64,000 bases of DNA from Hemicordylus capensis (Eukaryota > Chordata > Lepidosauria > Squamata > Cordylidae): the NCBI RefSeq assembly GCF_027244095.1, contig NC_069662.1, forward strand, positions 16,332,501 to 16,396,500, given 5' to 3'. The first letter of the stretch is position 1, and each line of letters starts with the position of its first letter. Positions 12,301-24,253 of this stretch are shown here, piece after piece. The translations under genes and the position numbers were made by a program. The notes beneath the pieces were generated by a model. It worked only from the letters and a program-made list of their open reading frames with translations, ran no database searches and was not told where the DNA came from.

Positions 12301-15300
12301 TCTCCAAACATAATGCAGTGTAAGAGACACATTTGGGGACACATTTGGAGACACATTTCCACCTGCATGGAACGTTGGGCTATGCAGCTATAGATATTAG
12401 CCTTGTCACAAAGGACAGGGGTCTTTCACTCACCAGAGATTATCAGCTACGAGAGGGATGAGGAGAAGACTGAAGAGCAGGCCAGCTAAGTTCACCAGCG
12501 TCTCCTGGGTAAACAAGAGGTGAAGTCAGGAGAGAGCATACTGTAGGCCTCAGGCCTTTCACAAGGCTGGCCAGCCAGTTTATGCCTGAGCACCAAGCTC
12601 TCACCTGGCTTCCATCTTTGGCTGAAACATCTGCCATGTTGTTCCGCCGAGCCTGGTGCATGGTAAGGGCTGCCCGAGTAGCACCTCCAGCAACGCCCAC
12701 TATACACTGAAACCAAGAGAGGGCAAAGAGAAGAGACAGATAAGAAGAGAAGGGAAGGCCTGAGGCTGCTTACTGAGCTAAATATGTCACACCAAGCCCT
12801 CATTCTCACGGCACCTATAAGCTCCCAGGAATCAGAACAACACTGGCACCACTCTGACTCCAAGTGCCAGACCAGTCCTTCTTCCCAATACCAGCACCCA
12901 GGAGGGGTTTTGCCAATCCTTCTGCCCCAGTTATACCCACACTGACTTCCAACTCCTCTCCCACTGTCCATCAGAGCTATCCCAGCATACCCCAAACTGC
13001 AGAGCTGCTGCCTTTATACCTTGAAGAACCCACTGGTGCACACGATGAGAGTGAAGCATGCTGGGAATGCTGGTGCCACAATCTCCATGAAAATGGCCAC
13101 ATCATTAAGGACATCCGCAAAGAGCCTACGGACAGTGCGGGTGGGAGTCAAAGCTCAGCCAGCTAAAGTCACACACCCCAAACACACTACTAAAGGCACA
13201 ACACCCATTTCTCAGTAGCCCTATTCACACGTTGTATTCACCACTTGTACAATCTGTGCACATTGTACACAGCTTGAGATCTGTACGCAGGTAAAGTTAT
13301 TCACTTGTTACTTTCAACGCAGGAAGAGCAATACACTTCCCATCTGCAGTCTAGGGTCCTGTACCCAGGCTGACTTTTTAAACAAACACAGTTCCAGTCT
13401 TTCACAGAAAAACATGTGTGTATGCAGACTTGTGAACGCAGGTACAACATAATGTCTGAATAGGGCTGAAAAAGGTACAGGATGGTGTGAGTCAAGAATT
13501 TAAGTGGTTTTGTAAAGTTGTGAATGTCTTTTTATGTGCATCTTATTTTAACTAATAAGATTCTATTTTTAAAAGTGTACAGGATGGTGACAAGCTGATA
13601 CTAAGATCTGGACATGGATAAAAAAGGGGAAGAAATCTATACCTGAAGTCAAAATGAAGAGGAAAAATTCCTCCCTCTTTACCTCCATTGCTTAGCATCG
13701 CAATCCAATTTGCTCCTGGAAAGGGTGGGCGGGGGGAGAAGGAAAGGGAAAGCAACTTGAAGATCAAATTCAGAAAAAATACACAGCCGTCCCACCCAAA
13801 CAGATTTCCCCACCCCAGCCATACCAATGCAGGGAGGGAAGCAAGACTCACCCCTTGCTCCAAGCAAAGAGAATTCGGCCCAGCATTCCCGTCCCATCTG
13901 TAACCAAAGGGGTGGGACACACGTGTGAGAGAGAGGACCTGGAGGCAGCAGGGCTCGGTGGGGGAGAGTTTGTGGGGAGGGGGTTGGTTGGGACAAGCTT
14001 TGAACAAGCAAGTCACAAGGAGAGAGGTTTTTCTGGCAGGGGGAGGGGAAAGAGAGGTTATAGGCTGGCCAGATGGAGACGGAAAGGGAGCTTGGGGTCA
14101 GAGAGGGCCAAAAAGTTAAAAGGGAGGGTGGATGTTGAGAGAATCCTCTTTGGTTAAGAGTTTTAAACTCAAATAAAGGCAAAAAGAAGGGCTCTGAGCC
14201 ACTGGTTCAGTGGGTCTTATACCACAGGTATGTTTTTCAGTTCATGTTTGAAGGGAAGACATAAGCCAGGCACATGTAACTGGCCATGGACCATAAATGG
14301 ATATCTACTGTGTTTTGACAGATGTGCCACCTTCTTTTTCCAGTGCTGAGATTCACAAGGCGTATAAGCAGCCATTGTAGTGCAGCGCAGGGGTTCACGA
14401 ATTTGGGTCCCCACTCAGATGTTGTTGGACTACAACTCCCATCACCCCCAGCCTCAGTGGCCAAAGGCTGAGGATGATGGGAGTTGTAGTCCAACAACAT
14501 CTGGGGACTCAAGTTTGAGGACCCCTAGTTTAGTGGCGAAAGGACCAGACCTGGACTGGGGAGAACTGGGCTTAAATCCCCACTCAGTCAAGGAGCTCAC
14601 TGGGGATCTTGGGCCAGTCACCCATCCTAGGTCTAAACTACGCAAGGTTGGTGAAGATAAAATTGAGGAGTGGTGGGGTGAGAATGATATACCTTGCCCT
14701 CAGCTCCTTGCAGGAGAAGTTGGGATAAAAATACAAGGATGGTTATAATTATAGAGGCCCTGAGATCTGCAGTTAGATGATGAAAGTGTTGTGGCAGACT
14801 TAAGGAAGCAACAAGGGATATATGAGGCCAGGAATTCTATCCCACAAAAGCTGCCACCACATGTGAGGGCACATATCTAACTCCAGGTTATCTTTGCGGC
14901 CACCACTCAGATCCGTTTGGGCAAGATCTGAGACTAAAAATTGCTGTCTTATTTTTGTGAGAGCATGGGGTCTCTCTTCTGGTGATGTAGGAGAGGAATT
15001 AAAATATTCTTATTTCTTGATAATATTAAAACAACAACAAGTTTTATTCTTTTAGCTCAAGTTCTTAAGAGTGATGGTTATAAGGTTTCAATGCAAAGAA
15101 GCATAAATGGTCTCAGGGTTATATCTCTTAATTTACAACTTACAGTAGTATTGCTATTTTTCATATAAACAAACAGCTGTCATTCTTTTCTTGCTTGCTT
15201 TCTCCACCTTGTGGTTGGGTGCCTCACTTCGATCCTTTCTGAGACCTCTTGGGTCTTTATACAGGCAATGGCTTTTTACAGAGAGCAGATTGACTCCCTG

Positions 15301-18230
15301 TCTGTGCGTAAACCCCGCCTAGAAGAAATCTTTCCTAATTAGTACATCAGAAGTGTCCAGCCTTGGGTCCCCAAATGTTGTTGGACTACAACTCCCATCA
15401 TACTTGGCACTTTGGCCATTCTGGCTGGGAATGATGGGAGTTGTAGTGCAACAACATCTGGAGACCCCCGGTTGGGAACCCCTGCAGTACACCATTTTTC
15501 CTCCAAGCCTCCAGCTCACCCTTTCCCCCTCTTATTATTTATTATTATTTATTTATTTGATTTTTATACCACCCTTCCAAAATGGCTCAGGGAGGTTTAC
15601 AATTAAAAACAAACCATTAAAACAGTAAAGAGCTACAACAAAAATTAAAAAACAATATAACAACAATTAACGATTAAAAACATTTTAAAACAACAATTAA
15701 ACAATCACAGTAATTAAAAACCCTAAAACTGGGTTAAAATATTAAAACCGATTTAAAAACTCTGGAAAACCAGACCAAACAGATATGTTTTAAGAGCTCT
15801 CCTGAAGGCTAATAGAGAATTCAAATTACGGATTTCCGCAGGGAGCGCATTCCACAGCCCCGGAGCAGCTATAGAGAAGGTATACCTTCTTTCTTAACTG
15901 TCCTCCAACTGATTTCTACCTGTTTTTTGCCCTCTCACTGTCTTCTCTCCTAGATTCCAATCAAGGCTTCTCTATCACTTCCTCCTGCTGCTGCTGTCAA
16001 TCAATCTCCTGGACATACACACACATTTCTATAAACACAACTTTTAAACTGCCTATGTTTAAAATATGTATATGTAAACATATTTGCACCTGTAAACACA
16101 TGTACAAATAACACCTTTGAATGCCTGCAGCCCATGTGGATTTCAGGCTAGGGGGTTACTGATGAGAGAGGAAATATGATTGGAGGCAGAGTAATGAGAT
16201 GAAAGTCCAAAATGCTGTGGGGCATACGGTTATTTCAAAGGGCACAGACATTAGAGTATGAGTTGCAAACATGCATTTTAAGACACATTAGCTAGTAAAA
16301 GAGGTGAGATGGGGAAGAGATCTCAGGCACAGGGGAAGAGAAGGCAGGTCCCACCTTTCAGTATCCAAGTGACAGTGGCCGCCGTCACGGTTGAGGTCTC
16401 GTCCCCGACTCCCACCCCCTTCAGCATGGCCTGGGTGGCCAATGTCCCCGTGATGCTACTAGCAAAGGCCTAGGTTGGGGGAGGAGAGCAAGGAGGCAAT
16501 TAGGGCATAACACAGAAGGAATGAGATGTGTATAAATCAAGGTGTGCCCTAGATAATAACCACTGGCTTGTGGTCATCCTTTCACCCTCAATATGCAGTC
16601 CCACCCCCGCCAACAATCCATCCAAGGTGAAGACCATGTTGAAACAAAAATATTCGGCATAAACAGATGTCTCCGCTCTAAACATCCTTTGTCCACCCTG
16701 AACAGAGGTTCTGGCTCCCCTTCTTCAACTCTAAGAATGCAGAAGAGGAAGAGGGTAACGCCTGATCACCCCTTTGGAAGGAAGGAGGCCCATGGACAAT
16801 TAGGAACATAGGAAACTGCCATATGCTGAGTCAGACCATTGGTCTATCTAGCTCAGTATTGTCTTCACAGACTGGCAGCGGCTTCTCCAAGGTTGCAGGC
16901 AGGAGTCTCTCTCAGCCCTATCTTGGAGATGCTGCCAGGGAGGGAATTTGGAACCTTGATGCTCTTCCCAGCGAGGCTCCATCCCTTGAGGGGAATATCT
17001 TACAGTGCTCACACTTCTAGTCTCCCATTCATATGCAACCAGGGTGGACCCTACTTAGCTAAGGGGACAAGTCATGCTTGCTACCACAAGACCAGCTCTC
17101 CTCTGTTTTTTTGCCACCTCACCTGCACTGTGTCCCAGACTTGATAGGCGAGGTAGTCTGGACTCACACTTTTAGGATAACCTTGGGGTAGGAAGACTGA
17201 CTGCAAGAGATAGAGAGGAGGAGAAGGACAATACCACATTTACACAAATAGAAGACGACTCTGAATTTAAGATGACATCCTTTAAAGAAGGATATACCTG
17301 TATTTTATTTAGTTATTTAAAATATTCTATAACGCCCAAAAACTTGCGTAACTGGGGGGTTCACAATTAAAATTTCAAAACATCAAATCAATTAACAATT
17401 AAAATCATTTAAAACATTAAAAAACATTTAAAAATCATTTACTCAAAATGAAGTGGACTCTGAATTTAAGAGAATGCCCCAACTTGCTAGTCTGTGACTG
17501 TATCAGTAAAGATGGATTGACTGACAATGGACCAATTTTTAACACTAAAGAACTTGGGAGGAAGCTAGTCTTGGATTCAGGTAAACAAGGAATCCACAAG
17601 AAGAGGGATACACCCCCATCACCACTTCTATTTTGGGGCACCACACATGTGTTACTATTGGTTTCCCCCCACCCCAGCAAGGTGACTGAAACCTATGCAG
17701 GAACTTTGGTGACTTTAGCTTTCTCAAAAAGAATTTAAAAAAAAAATGGATCATGATTATTTTGCAAAGATATATCAGTTTTAACACACACACAAAATAT
17801 TTGTTTGGAGGATTCATGCTCTGCCTTTTGGCCAAATGGTCCTCAAGGTGGTTTTTAAAAAACTGCAGTAACATTAAAAAAAAAAATCACACACAGATGC
17901 CAAGCACAAGTCAGCCACCCTTAGCCCTCTGGATAATGGCAGAGACTAAAACTCTTCTTAAAAGTATAAAACAGCAATTGTAGAAGTTGTACAGATACAT
18001 ACTGAGAATTATACATTGTCATAGTTTGCACAAATAATCTTCAGGAGTCTTTTTAAAAAGAACAGTAGTTTACTCACCGTGAAGATGTCCCGTAGAGAAC
18101 GGTACGCCTGATCTTCGGGTCTGTCTGGGACACAATTCAGGCTCCCATCGGGCAAGGGCTGGTAGTGCTGAGCACTGCGAGAGCCATAACTTTCTGTACA
18201 AAGTGGTTGCACCTCAAAATCCATCATCAT
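6332..18230 (-). CDS. RUSF1: RUSF1 (C16orf58), RUS/DUF647 family protein, complete
   Basis: Member of the root UVB-sensitive (DUF647) family; plant RUS1/RUS2 are linked to UV-B response and vitamin B6 balance, and the animal role is not established. Fourteen coding exons, transcript order: 18078-18230 (ATG 18228-18230), 17123-17200, 16355-16469, 13852-13897, 13683-13715, 13020-13125, 12605-12706, 12434-12504, 11169-11353, 9383-9440, 8651-8721, 8158-8316, 6554-6631, 6332-6426 (TGA). They sum to 1350 nt, 449 aa, against 468 in human, and every phase closes. The most conserved stretch, RRNNMADVSAKDGSQ with GGATRAAL before it, is in exons 12605-12706; hydrophobic segments follow. Two exons are very small (33 and 46 nt). 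The N-terminal 50 residues are poorly conserved; a strong acceptor lies five bases upstream of the ATG, so a noncoding or partly coding first exon upstream is expected. Confidence 0.95.
7169..7545. mobile_element. hAT-like MITE remnant, right end unclear
   Basis: Starts TAGGGATGCGCATGAACC, the end type seen in the intact element at 42985-43351; contains GC-rich body. Right terminus not found. Confidence 0.45.
9000..9305. mobile_element. inverted-repeat element
   Basis: Outer arms TACAGAGCAAGGATG and GCATCCTTGCTCTGCA; centre contains ATATGTCCCTGAGGGT with a nearby inverted copy. Similar centre occurs at about 42289-42330. Confidence 0.55.
9475..9710 (+). repeat. dispersed repeat
   Basis: TTTACATTTATATCCCACGC, AAGGAGCCCAGAGCGGTGTA, ATGGGGATTTGAACTCGGGT. 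Related starts are seen at 28140 and 32870. Likely a LINE or SINE tail, not assigned. Confidence 0.45.
10123..10310. mobile_element. hAT-like foldback MITE, degraded
   Basis: Ends CAAGGGTTCTC and GGCAACCCTTGCT with the GGGGATGATGGGAGCTGTAG core; the centre is rearranged. Confidence 0.55.
11476..12345 (-). mobile_element. 5'-truncated LINE with reverse-transcriptase-side ORF remnant
   Basis: Two overlapping-in-order coding remnants on the minus strand (12307-11999 and 11896-11618). The second contains a C-x-C...H...C cluster (LCPCGEGSLETVTHTLLYC) typical of the C-terminal end of some LINE ORF2 proteins. The 3' end carries GGCCTACGGCTGCAATAAAA. It sits in the RUSF1 intron between 11353 and 12434. 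Clade not assigned. Confidence 0.7.
13217..13466. mobile_element. TIR MITE, GCCCTATTCACAC family
   Basis: Inverted ends AGCCCTATTCACACG and GTCTGAATAGGGCT; lies in a RUSF1 intron. Confidence 0.65.
14388..14527. mobile_element. hAT-like foldback MITE
   Basis: Palindromic copy of the same family (CAGGGGTTCACGAATTTGGG start) in a RUSF1 intron. Confidence 0.75.
15348..15484. mobile_element. hAT-like foldback MITE with 8-bp duplication
   Basis: Palindromic copy; flanks TAGTACAT (15340-15347) and CAGTACAC (15485-15492) match at 6 of 8 positions. Confidence 0.75.
15530..15890 (+). repeat. dispersed repeat
   Basis: ATTTTTATACC-type start with AAAATGGCTCAGGGAGGTTT, then A-rich sequence and CGCATTCCACAGCCCCGG. 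Shares its start with 42874 and 49928. Confidence 0.45.
16803..17104 (-). repeat. composite tRNA/5S/tRNA SINE, near full length
   Basis: Minus-strand copy containing the tail, the degenerate tRNA-Ala-like block, the 5S-like block and the 5' tRNA-like start, in a RUSF1 intron. Confidence 0.8.
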
Positions 18231-18327
18231 CGAAGCTGAACTTCAAAGGCAGACAGTATTCAACAATTGCTATAGTAAAGAAACACAAATGTGAACTTGG
18301 CCTGCCAGGGCTATAGCCCCTTTCTTG

Positions 18328-18562
18328 CTCTATTCACACATTATTTCAACGCTCATGCCTCAAGTGTACACAGATACAGTTATTCACATGTAGTGTGATG
18401 CTGAGCACAGGTACAGCAGTATAATTCTTAGCTGGACCACCATTTGAGGGGCCTGTATCCAGGTTCACTTTTAAAATGAATGCTGCTAAAGTCATTCACA
18501 CAAACACATGTACAAGTGAACAGACATCTGCACACTCACACAACATAATGTCTGAACAGGGC
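18328..18562. mobile_element. TIR MITE, same family as 13217-13466
   Basis: Ends CTCTATTCACACATTATTTC and ACATAATGTCTGAACAGGGC, with the same internal order as the copy at 13217. Confidence 0.6.
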
Positions 18563-19291
18563 GTGATAATTATCACAGATTTGTGAGGGGCTTTCAAATC
18601 CCTTTCCCTTAGGAGGTCTCTCATTCACTCTGCCATCTTCCAGATAGAGCCCTTCTGCCTTAAAGAGGATTCCAGAGTATGCCATAAACATCACTGTCAC
18701 CAGTTCTCAGAGGGTGGGTGCTAGACCCAAGCAGAGAGAAGGAAAGAGACCAGGGTCACACAGTGTCTCTGCTGGCACTTCTAGGCTACAACGGAACTGG
18801 TTTTTCCACTCTTACAGTAGCTCTCAATGAAAAGTACAGAGGATTTTTTTTAAATAGAGGGGTGCCACTCTGTGCTCGGAATGAAGCATGGCCAATGGCT
18901 GTTTTCAGTTCCTACCAAAAGTCATTCTGGTCCTTTTTGATATCTCTGTGATCCAACAAGCCTGACGGGATGCTCTGCGTGGACAGAAAGTCCCTCTGGA
19001 TCATATCCCAGAATCCTCTGCAGTGTACAGGACACACTGGGGCAGGCTCCAAGGAACAGTCTCCATCCACACAGGGCACCCGGGCTTGCTGGGCCTAGTG
19101 ATTACTCCACAGAAACTGCACCCTAAAATCAGCCACAAGAGGCATCGTGCCGGCCATTACTGCTCTGCTTGTTGAAGAACCCCAGAATTCTGTGGAGGAG
19201 CTGGACAACCACTGCTTCGAACACAAAGGAATCTCTGATCATAGCACTGTCTAGGCCCAGGACTCCCAACCAGGGGAGAAATTCCCAAGGC

Positions 19292-19420
19292 CAGGGGTCC
19301 CCACCTAATGTTGGACTACAACTCCCATCATCCTCAGCCACAACAGGCTTCATTTGTTGTGGCTGGAGATGATGGAAGTTGCAGTCCAGCACCATATAAG
19401 GACCCAGGGTTAAAGCCCTG
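19292..19420. mobile_element. hAT-like foldback MITE
   Basis: Palindromic copy starting CAGGGGTCCCCACC. Confidence 0.7.
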
Positions 19421-20406
19421 CCAGGGTTTTAACCCAGGAAATTATATAGTGAAAGTGTGTTTTTCGCACTAAATGTATCTGTGGAAGCACTGATGCTACA
19501 GACATACTGACTTAACTGTTAAGGCTCCCTTCAATGAAACCCAGGAATGTTGCCTTATAGGGGTGCCAAAAGTCCCATAGTAGAACCCTTCAGCTCATGG
19601 GCAGAACTGGATTTCGCAGAACTCCTTCTTTGGCTGAAATCTGCAGCAGCAAAACCAAGTGCGGGTTCAATGCAGACACATCCACCCTTATACAAGAAGC
19701 AACATATGCAAGCCACAATGCACATGTCCGTACTGATCATGCTGCCAAGCACAAAGGCTGCTTGCTTGCAGAGCAATTCTCTACTAAAAACACTTCCGCA
19801 AATATCCAGCGTGAAACACCGACAAGCAGGAAACCTGCATATTCCCCCTGGAGTTCTCTGAACAACTCAAAAGCGTACTCCCTTACCAGTCCAGTAAGAA
19901 ACTCTATTTGAAACTGTATGGACTTGCGCAAAATACCGCATCCCAAAGTGTGCACATTCCTTTCAATCACGCAGAGACTATATACGTATTCAACACAAAC
20001 ATGCAAACACCCTTGCACCCAGCCCCTGCACACGATGTGATCAGACTACAGTAATACACACAAGTGTTCCATAAATGCACAGCTGATGCATCCTGGCAGA
20101 TTTTTCCAGCTGTGATTGCTGACAGTAAATCACACACAGACATCAGCTCTTACCAAGAGTACCTGTGCAATGCCTATAATCCCCCAGAGTGTTGTATAGC
20201 ATGGCACTATCACCTTCAATGTGAGCTACCTCTACACACCAGTATCCAGGGACCAGCGAATCACCCCGCAACTTCCAGTTACGCTTTGCCAAGTGGCAGG
20301 TCGCTGCTGTTTCTGTTAGGGCTGCAGAGGATGCTGGGAAAGTGTGGCAATGAACTATGGGGGCTGTAGTCTTGGACTGTTGGATCCTTGCTGTTTCACA
20401 CACCTA

Positions 20407-20452
20407 GATAGAGGTAAAGTGTGCCGTCAACTCCTGGTGACCACACAGAGCC
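20407..20452 (-). repeat. Sauria-type SINE 3' fragment
   Basis: Minus-strand match to the 3' end of the family: GGTAAAGTGTGCCGTCAACT then the CTCCTGGTGACCAC segment. Confidence 0.65.
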
Positions 20453-20834
20453 CTACTCTTCCTTTATTAAGAGCAATTCGTTCCGGGGGGCATGCTGCAT
20501 CAGAATTATGGATCCAAGTGTGCATATTCAGGGTTATTTTAGATAGGTTTAAAATCCGCCTAGTCTCAAGAAAAGGAAGCACCCACGCGTGACAAACGCA
20601 GAAAGAGTTACAGAAACAAACGAAACTTAATTGCAATATCACTGCAAGCAAGCAAGCTTCCTAGGCAGCAAGAATGGGTTAACGGTGGATATCTGATGCT
20701 TGTTGAAATCTCAGAAGTTAATAGGGTGGAGGGAGTGTGCCTCTGTGCATGCGTGCGGAAAGCTGGGGATTTTTTTTAATTATTAGTTTAGTTGCAGCAG
20801 CTTTCCCCATCATGGAGAGGCATGGGGAGAGGCA

Positions 20835-20870
20835 CGTTTAACCACCCGCATGCCATGCGGTGGTTAAACG
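20835..20870. repeat. perfect-arm hairpin/cruciform
   Basis: CGTTTAACCACC and its exact complement GGTGGTTAAACG flank a short CGCATGCCATGC-type centre that is itself partly inverted. Confidence 0.8.
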
Positions 20871-22224
20871 GACAAAAGACCCGGAGGCAGCCTTACTACT
20901 ACTCCGATTGGGTTGCGGCGGTGTGTGTGTGTGTGAAGAAATTCTAGGAGTTTTGTGTTTTTCTGGGTGAGGTCTTTTTGGAAAGAAAAACACAGAAGTT
21001 TCTCTTCACTTTTCCCTAGTGAGAAATATCCACTTTCCCCTAATGAAATACATAGATAGCCGCCCCCCGCCCCCGAAGCATCAGCAGCAGAACCCGGCTC
21101 TGAGAGCACCACCAACCAGCTAGTGCGCCCCTCTTACGCCCCTTTTCGCCTGCTTTGTCCAGGGAATCGGGAACATAGAGAGCAGGGAAGAGGTGCAAGC
21201 CCGGCCCCTCTTCACCGACACCTTCCCCTTCTCGAAGAGAGGAATTCTGGGAAATGGAGTCCCCATCTAGCCCTACTAAGGGCACTTGGGCGGAGAGAAG
21301 TAGAAAGTTTCCCATCCCAGTCCCAGACTGCGGCCAGGCACTTGGGCAAAGAAGAGGGGGAAGGTGACCGGCGCTTCTCTCTTACGGCTCCGGGAGGAGA
21401 TGGTGGACAGTGACAATATGCAGAGCTACCCAGGAGACCAAGGCAGGGAAGCCGGCAGAGCTCAGTGGTGGGAGCGGAGCACCCCTGAGCGTGCACAAGG
21501 TCCCAGGCATAATCCATGACCCCTCCCGGTCGGGGAAGGAAGGCAGAGAGAGAGAGAGAGCGAGCCACTCTCAGGCAGTGTATACAATACGGAGCTAGAG
21601 TGGATGGACTCACCGTGTAACTTAATCGAAGGCAGCTCCAGACGTGCCTCAGGCCCAGTAAAACGATCAAGAATGACCCCTGAACGTTCTCCTCCAGTGA
21701 AGCCAGGCGTGGGAGCGACCACTCCATCTCCTTGTATAGGAGAAGATCCGTGGTGGTGTCCCAGGGAAGTGTCCTGGCAGCTAAGCCTTCTCCCTACTGT
21801 AGCCAGGCTGTTTGGCTTTGGCCGGTGCACCTGGCGGGGGTCTCTGGAGAAAAGGGACACTCCACTGAACTGCTCCTATCACTGTTTGTGTTTAAGCACT
21901 ACAGAATGCTTATCATTTTGATACACATTTCCTTAAGGTTCATTCAGGCTGGTTATCCTAGATGTTTTATTGGCCTATCTGTATATACTTGTACTAGTAA
22001 ATGTTGTTGATATTGTTTGTATTTGAATTATATTACTCTTGAATTATATGGAGATCAGGGAAAGAGTCAAGGCCTAGGAGAAATATTACACACAAACTTG
22101 GGACCCCTCCTAATTAGAGCTAGTTCCCCTGAGAAGGGCTACACTAAGAGGCTAAGTTAACAATTAACTTAATTGTAAACCACCCAGAAATGCACATTTG
22201 GGACAGTATAGAAATATTTCAAAT

Positions 22225-22385
22225 AAATGAACAAGCAAGGGTAAAGGAGAGAATGCAGTTAAAATATGGAATATAGTGAGAACTGATTTGCAAAGATGGA
22301 GTAGAATAAATTTATCTTTAATGGGAAGAATTTTGGTTGTGAAGATGAATGTTCTACCCAAGATGTTTCTTTTCCAGAAATATAT
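22225..22385 (+). mobile_element. L1-like LINE ORF2 fragment
   Basis: Encodes DLQRWSRINLSLMGRILVVK followed by MNVLPKMFLFQ, matching the well-known L1/Tx1-type ORF2 segment after the reverse transcriptase. Only about 50 residues survive. Confidence 0.7.
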
Positions 22386-22850
22386 TTTGAGAGGTACTAT
22401 GCAAGTCCCTTGTATCGTACAAGAAAGAGGAACTGCTACATCTCCTTTCTCTACCTTGCAGAACTAGATCCATCCAGCAGTGACTGAGTCAACAAAACAC
22501 AAAAGCCAAGTGATATCTGTGAACCATTTTCTTTTCTGCATGAGCCAAGCACATATTAATCAAGTACACTTGGATAGTCAGCTACTTATCCTTTTGTTCC
22601 TTTAGAAGCTATTTATCCTATGTTTTTCCTTCTCTTCCCTCTACTAGTAATTCACTGTAGGCCTCTGACACATACCATGTTTACCTGAATTTAAGACTGG
22701 GTTTCTTCGAAGTTCTTTGCTGTTAATCAGGGGTTGCCTTAAATTCAGAACCCTCTTCCTTTCAGGTAAATAAAGGTATACCCTGTTTAAGTATAACATG
22801 TTTAAGGGGATTGTCTTAAATTCAGTTGTCTTCTGTTCGGATCAATACAG

Positions 22851-22960
22851 TAGACAACCTTGGCTCTCCAGCTGTTGTTGAACTGTAACTCCCACAATTT
22901 GTGCCTGGGGATGATGGAAGTTGTAGTTCAACAGCTGGAGACCCAGGATTGCCTATCCTG
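22851..22960. mobile_element. foldback MITE, variant copy
   Basis: Shorter variant with arms around AGCTGTTGTTGAACTGTAAC and its complement. Confidence 0.6.
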
Positions 22961-23129
22961 GGTACATACCATGTGCTGCCAAGCACTAAACTGCCAGAGG
23001 CTGCAACTGACGTGCTCAGTCCTCAACCTTGGTGAGACTTAATCCTCTTCTCCCTCCACCCCACCTTCTTCCCAACTCTGCTTCCTATACAGCAGGTCTT
23101 CAGTGCCTTCTGAATGCATGCACAGCTGC

Positions 23130-23317
23130 CACTGTTCCCTCTAAGGCGTGTGCACACTCACAAGTTTTCTAATGTCCGCTCAGTTAATTTTAGATCCCGC
23201 TCAGGTTGAATTAGGAAGGCCCCACTCTGAATGCACGTGCACACACAGTGCCTTGGTACTGCTGCCCAGTACAAACCTCAGTCCGCACACAGATGAAAAA
23301 AATTAGAGGGACCACTG
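23130..23317. mobile_element. hAT-like MITE
   Basis: Inverted ends CACTGTTCCCTCTAA and TTAGAGGGACCACTG, typical of hAT nonautonomous elements. No convincing 8-base duplication. Confidence 0.6.
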
Positions 23318-23989
23318 ACACTTGTAGACAGAGCTGCTGCACCACAGTCTGAGAGACCAATCCATCAATCATACCTCCTTACCCATCCGCCCCACCCCGC
23401 CACCCTTCTCATCCCTTATGCTTTGTGCTAGTAGCATTCACAACTGCCTCCAGGAATTGCCCACCACTCCTGCACCACCTTTGCCCCTTCCCCCTCCCCC
23501 AATGCCCCAAACATGAAATTGTTCAGACATGAAATTTCAAGGAACAGAGGGATTGCACCGGAGCTGACCACCTCTGCAGTTTTACTTCAACACGCTGAAT
23601 TATAAAATAAAGTGGAATTAAAATGCCCCTTATCCAACAGGGAGCATTTAATCTTCTTGACTGCTGCCTGCAGCCAGTGACTGGAGATCCTTTCTCTCAT
23701 AAAAGTTTTTTAAATGGTGGCAGTGGTGGTGTGGGATCCAGAAGCAACACGGGAAACGAGCAAGAAAGAAAATCTTCTGGATACGGAGAGGAAATCCAGT
23801 GATACCCAGAGGAACCCCAGTAAGCAGACCCAGAGGCATGAGGGCAAGGGGAGAGAAGAGAAAAGAGAGAGAGAGAGAGATCCACTCAAAAGGAAGCCTT
23901 GGAAATTACTTTCCAACTCTTGGAAAGGGATTGACTAAAGCCAGAGAACCAGTGGGGAGGATTCTCCTCCTGTGGATCCGAGGCAGGTC

Positions 23990-23995
23990 TTTATT
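23990..23995 (-). other. candidate polyadenylation signal of RNF40
   Basis: AATAAA on the minus strand about 82 bases after the RNF40 stop codon, implying a very short 3' UTR. Confidence 0.55.
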
Positions 23996-24076
23996 AAAAA
24001 GGTAACCAAGAGATCTAGGCAGAGTCTGTGAAGATGCTGGGGGAGGGGAGAAGGAGGGCGATGAAGGCCCAGGCGC

Positions 24077-24253
24077 TCAGCTGATGTAGATGCGATGGAA
24101 GTCGTTGGCTCCGAAGGCCGCATTGCACTTGGGGCATTTCCGCTGGCGGGTATCATAGCGAGTCTTGACACAGTCAAAGCAGAAGACGTGGAAGCATTTG
24201 GTGAGGACCGCATCCTTCTTACGCGTGTTGCAGCAGGGGCAGGTCAGCTTGGC
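24077..24253 (-). CDS. RNF40: RNF40 last exon, RING finger
   Basis: Encodes the final 58 residues. The RING cysteines and histidine are all present: CPCC, then [10 protein letters not shown], then CPKC near the end, and the protein finishes HRIYIS. The middle of the RING reads [19 protein letters not shown], a form I associate with RNF20 more than with human RNF40. Confidence 0.95.

Larger units (their letters stand above)
18231..24076. other. RUSF1/RNF40 spacer
   Basis: Contains the likely upstream region and first exon of RUSF1 and the short RNF40 3' UTR. Repeats recognised: a TIR element (18328-18562), a hAT foldback element (19292-19420), a Sauria SINE fragment (20407-20452), an L1-like LINE fragment (22225-22385), another foldback copy (22851-22960) and a hAT-like MITE (23130-23317). 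A GC-richer part at about 20.8-21.6 kb with CpGs is a candidate RUSF1 promoter, but no first exon could be fixed. No other coding gene is recognised. Confidence 0.55.

Noticed and set aside
20800-21600. CpG island with a definite RUSF1 first exon
   Set aside because: The region is GC-richer, but I could not find a donor and frame that uniquely connect to the exon at 18078-18230.
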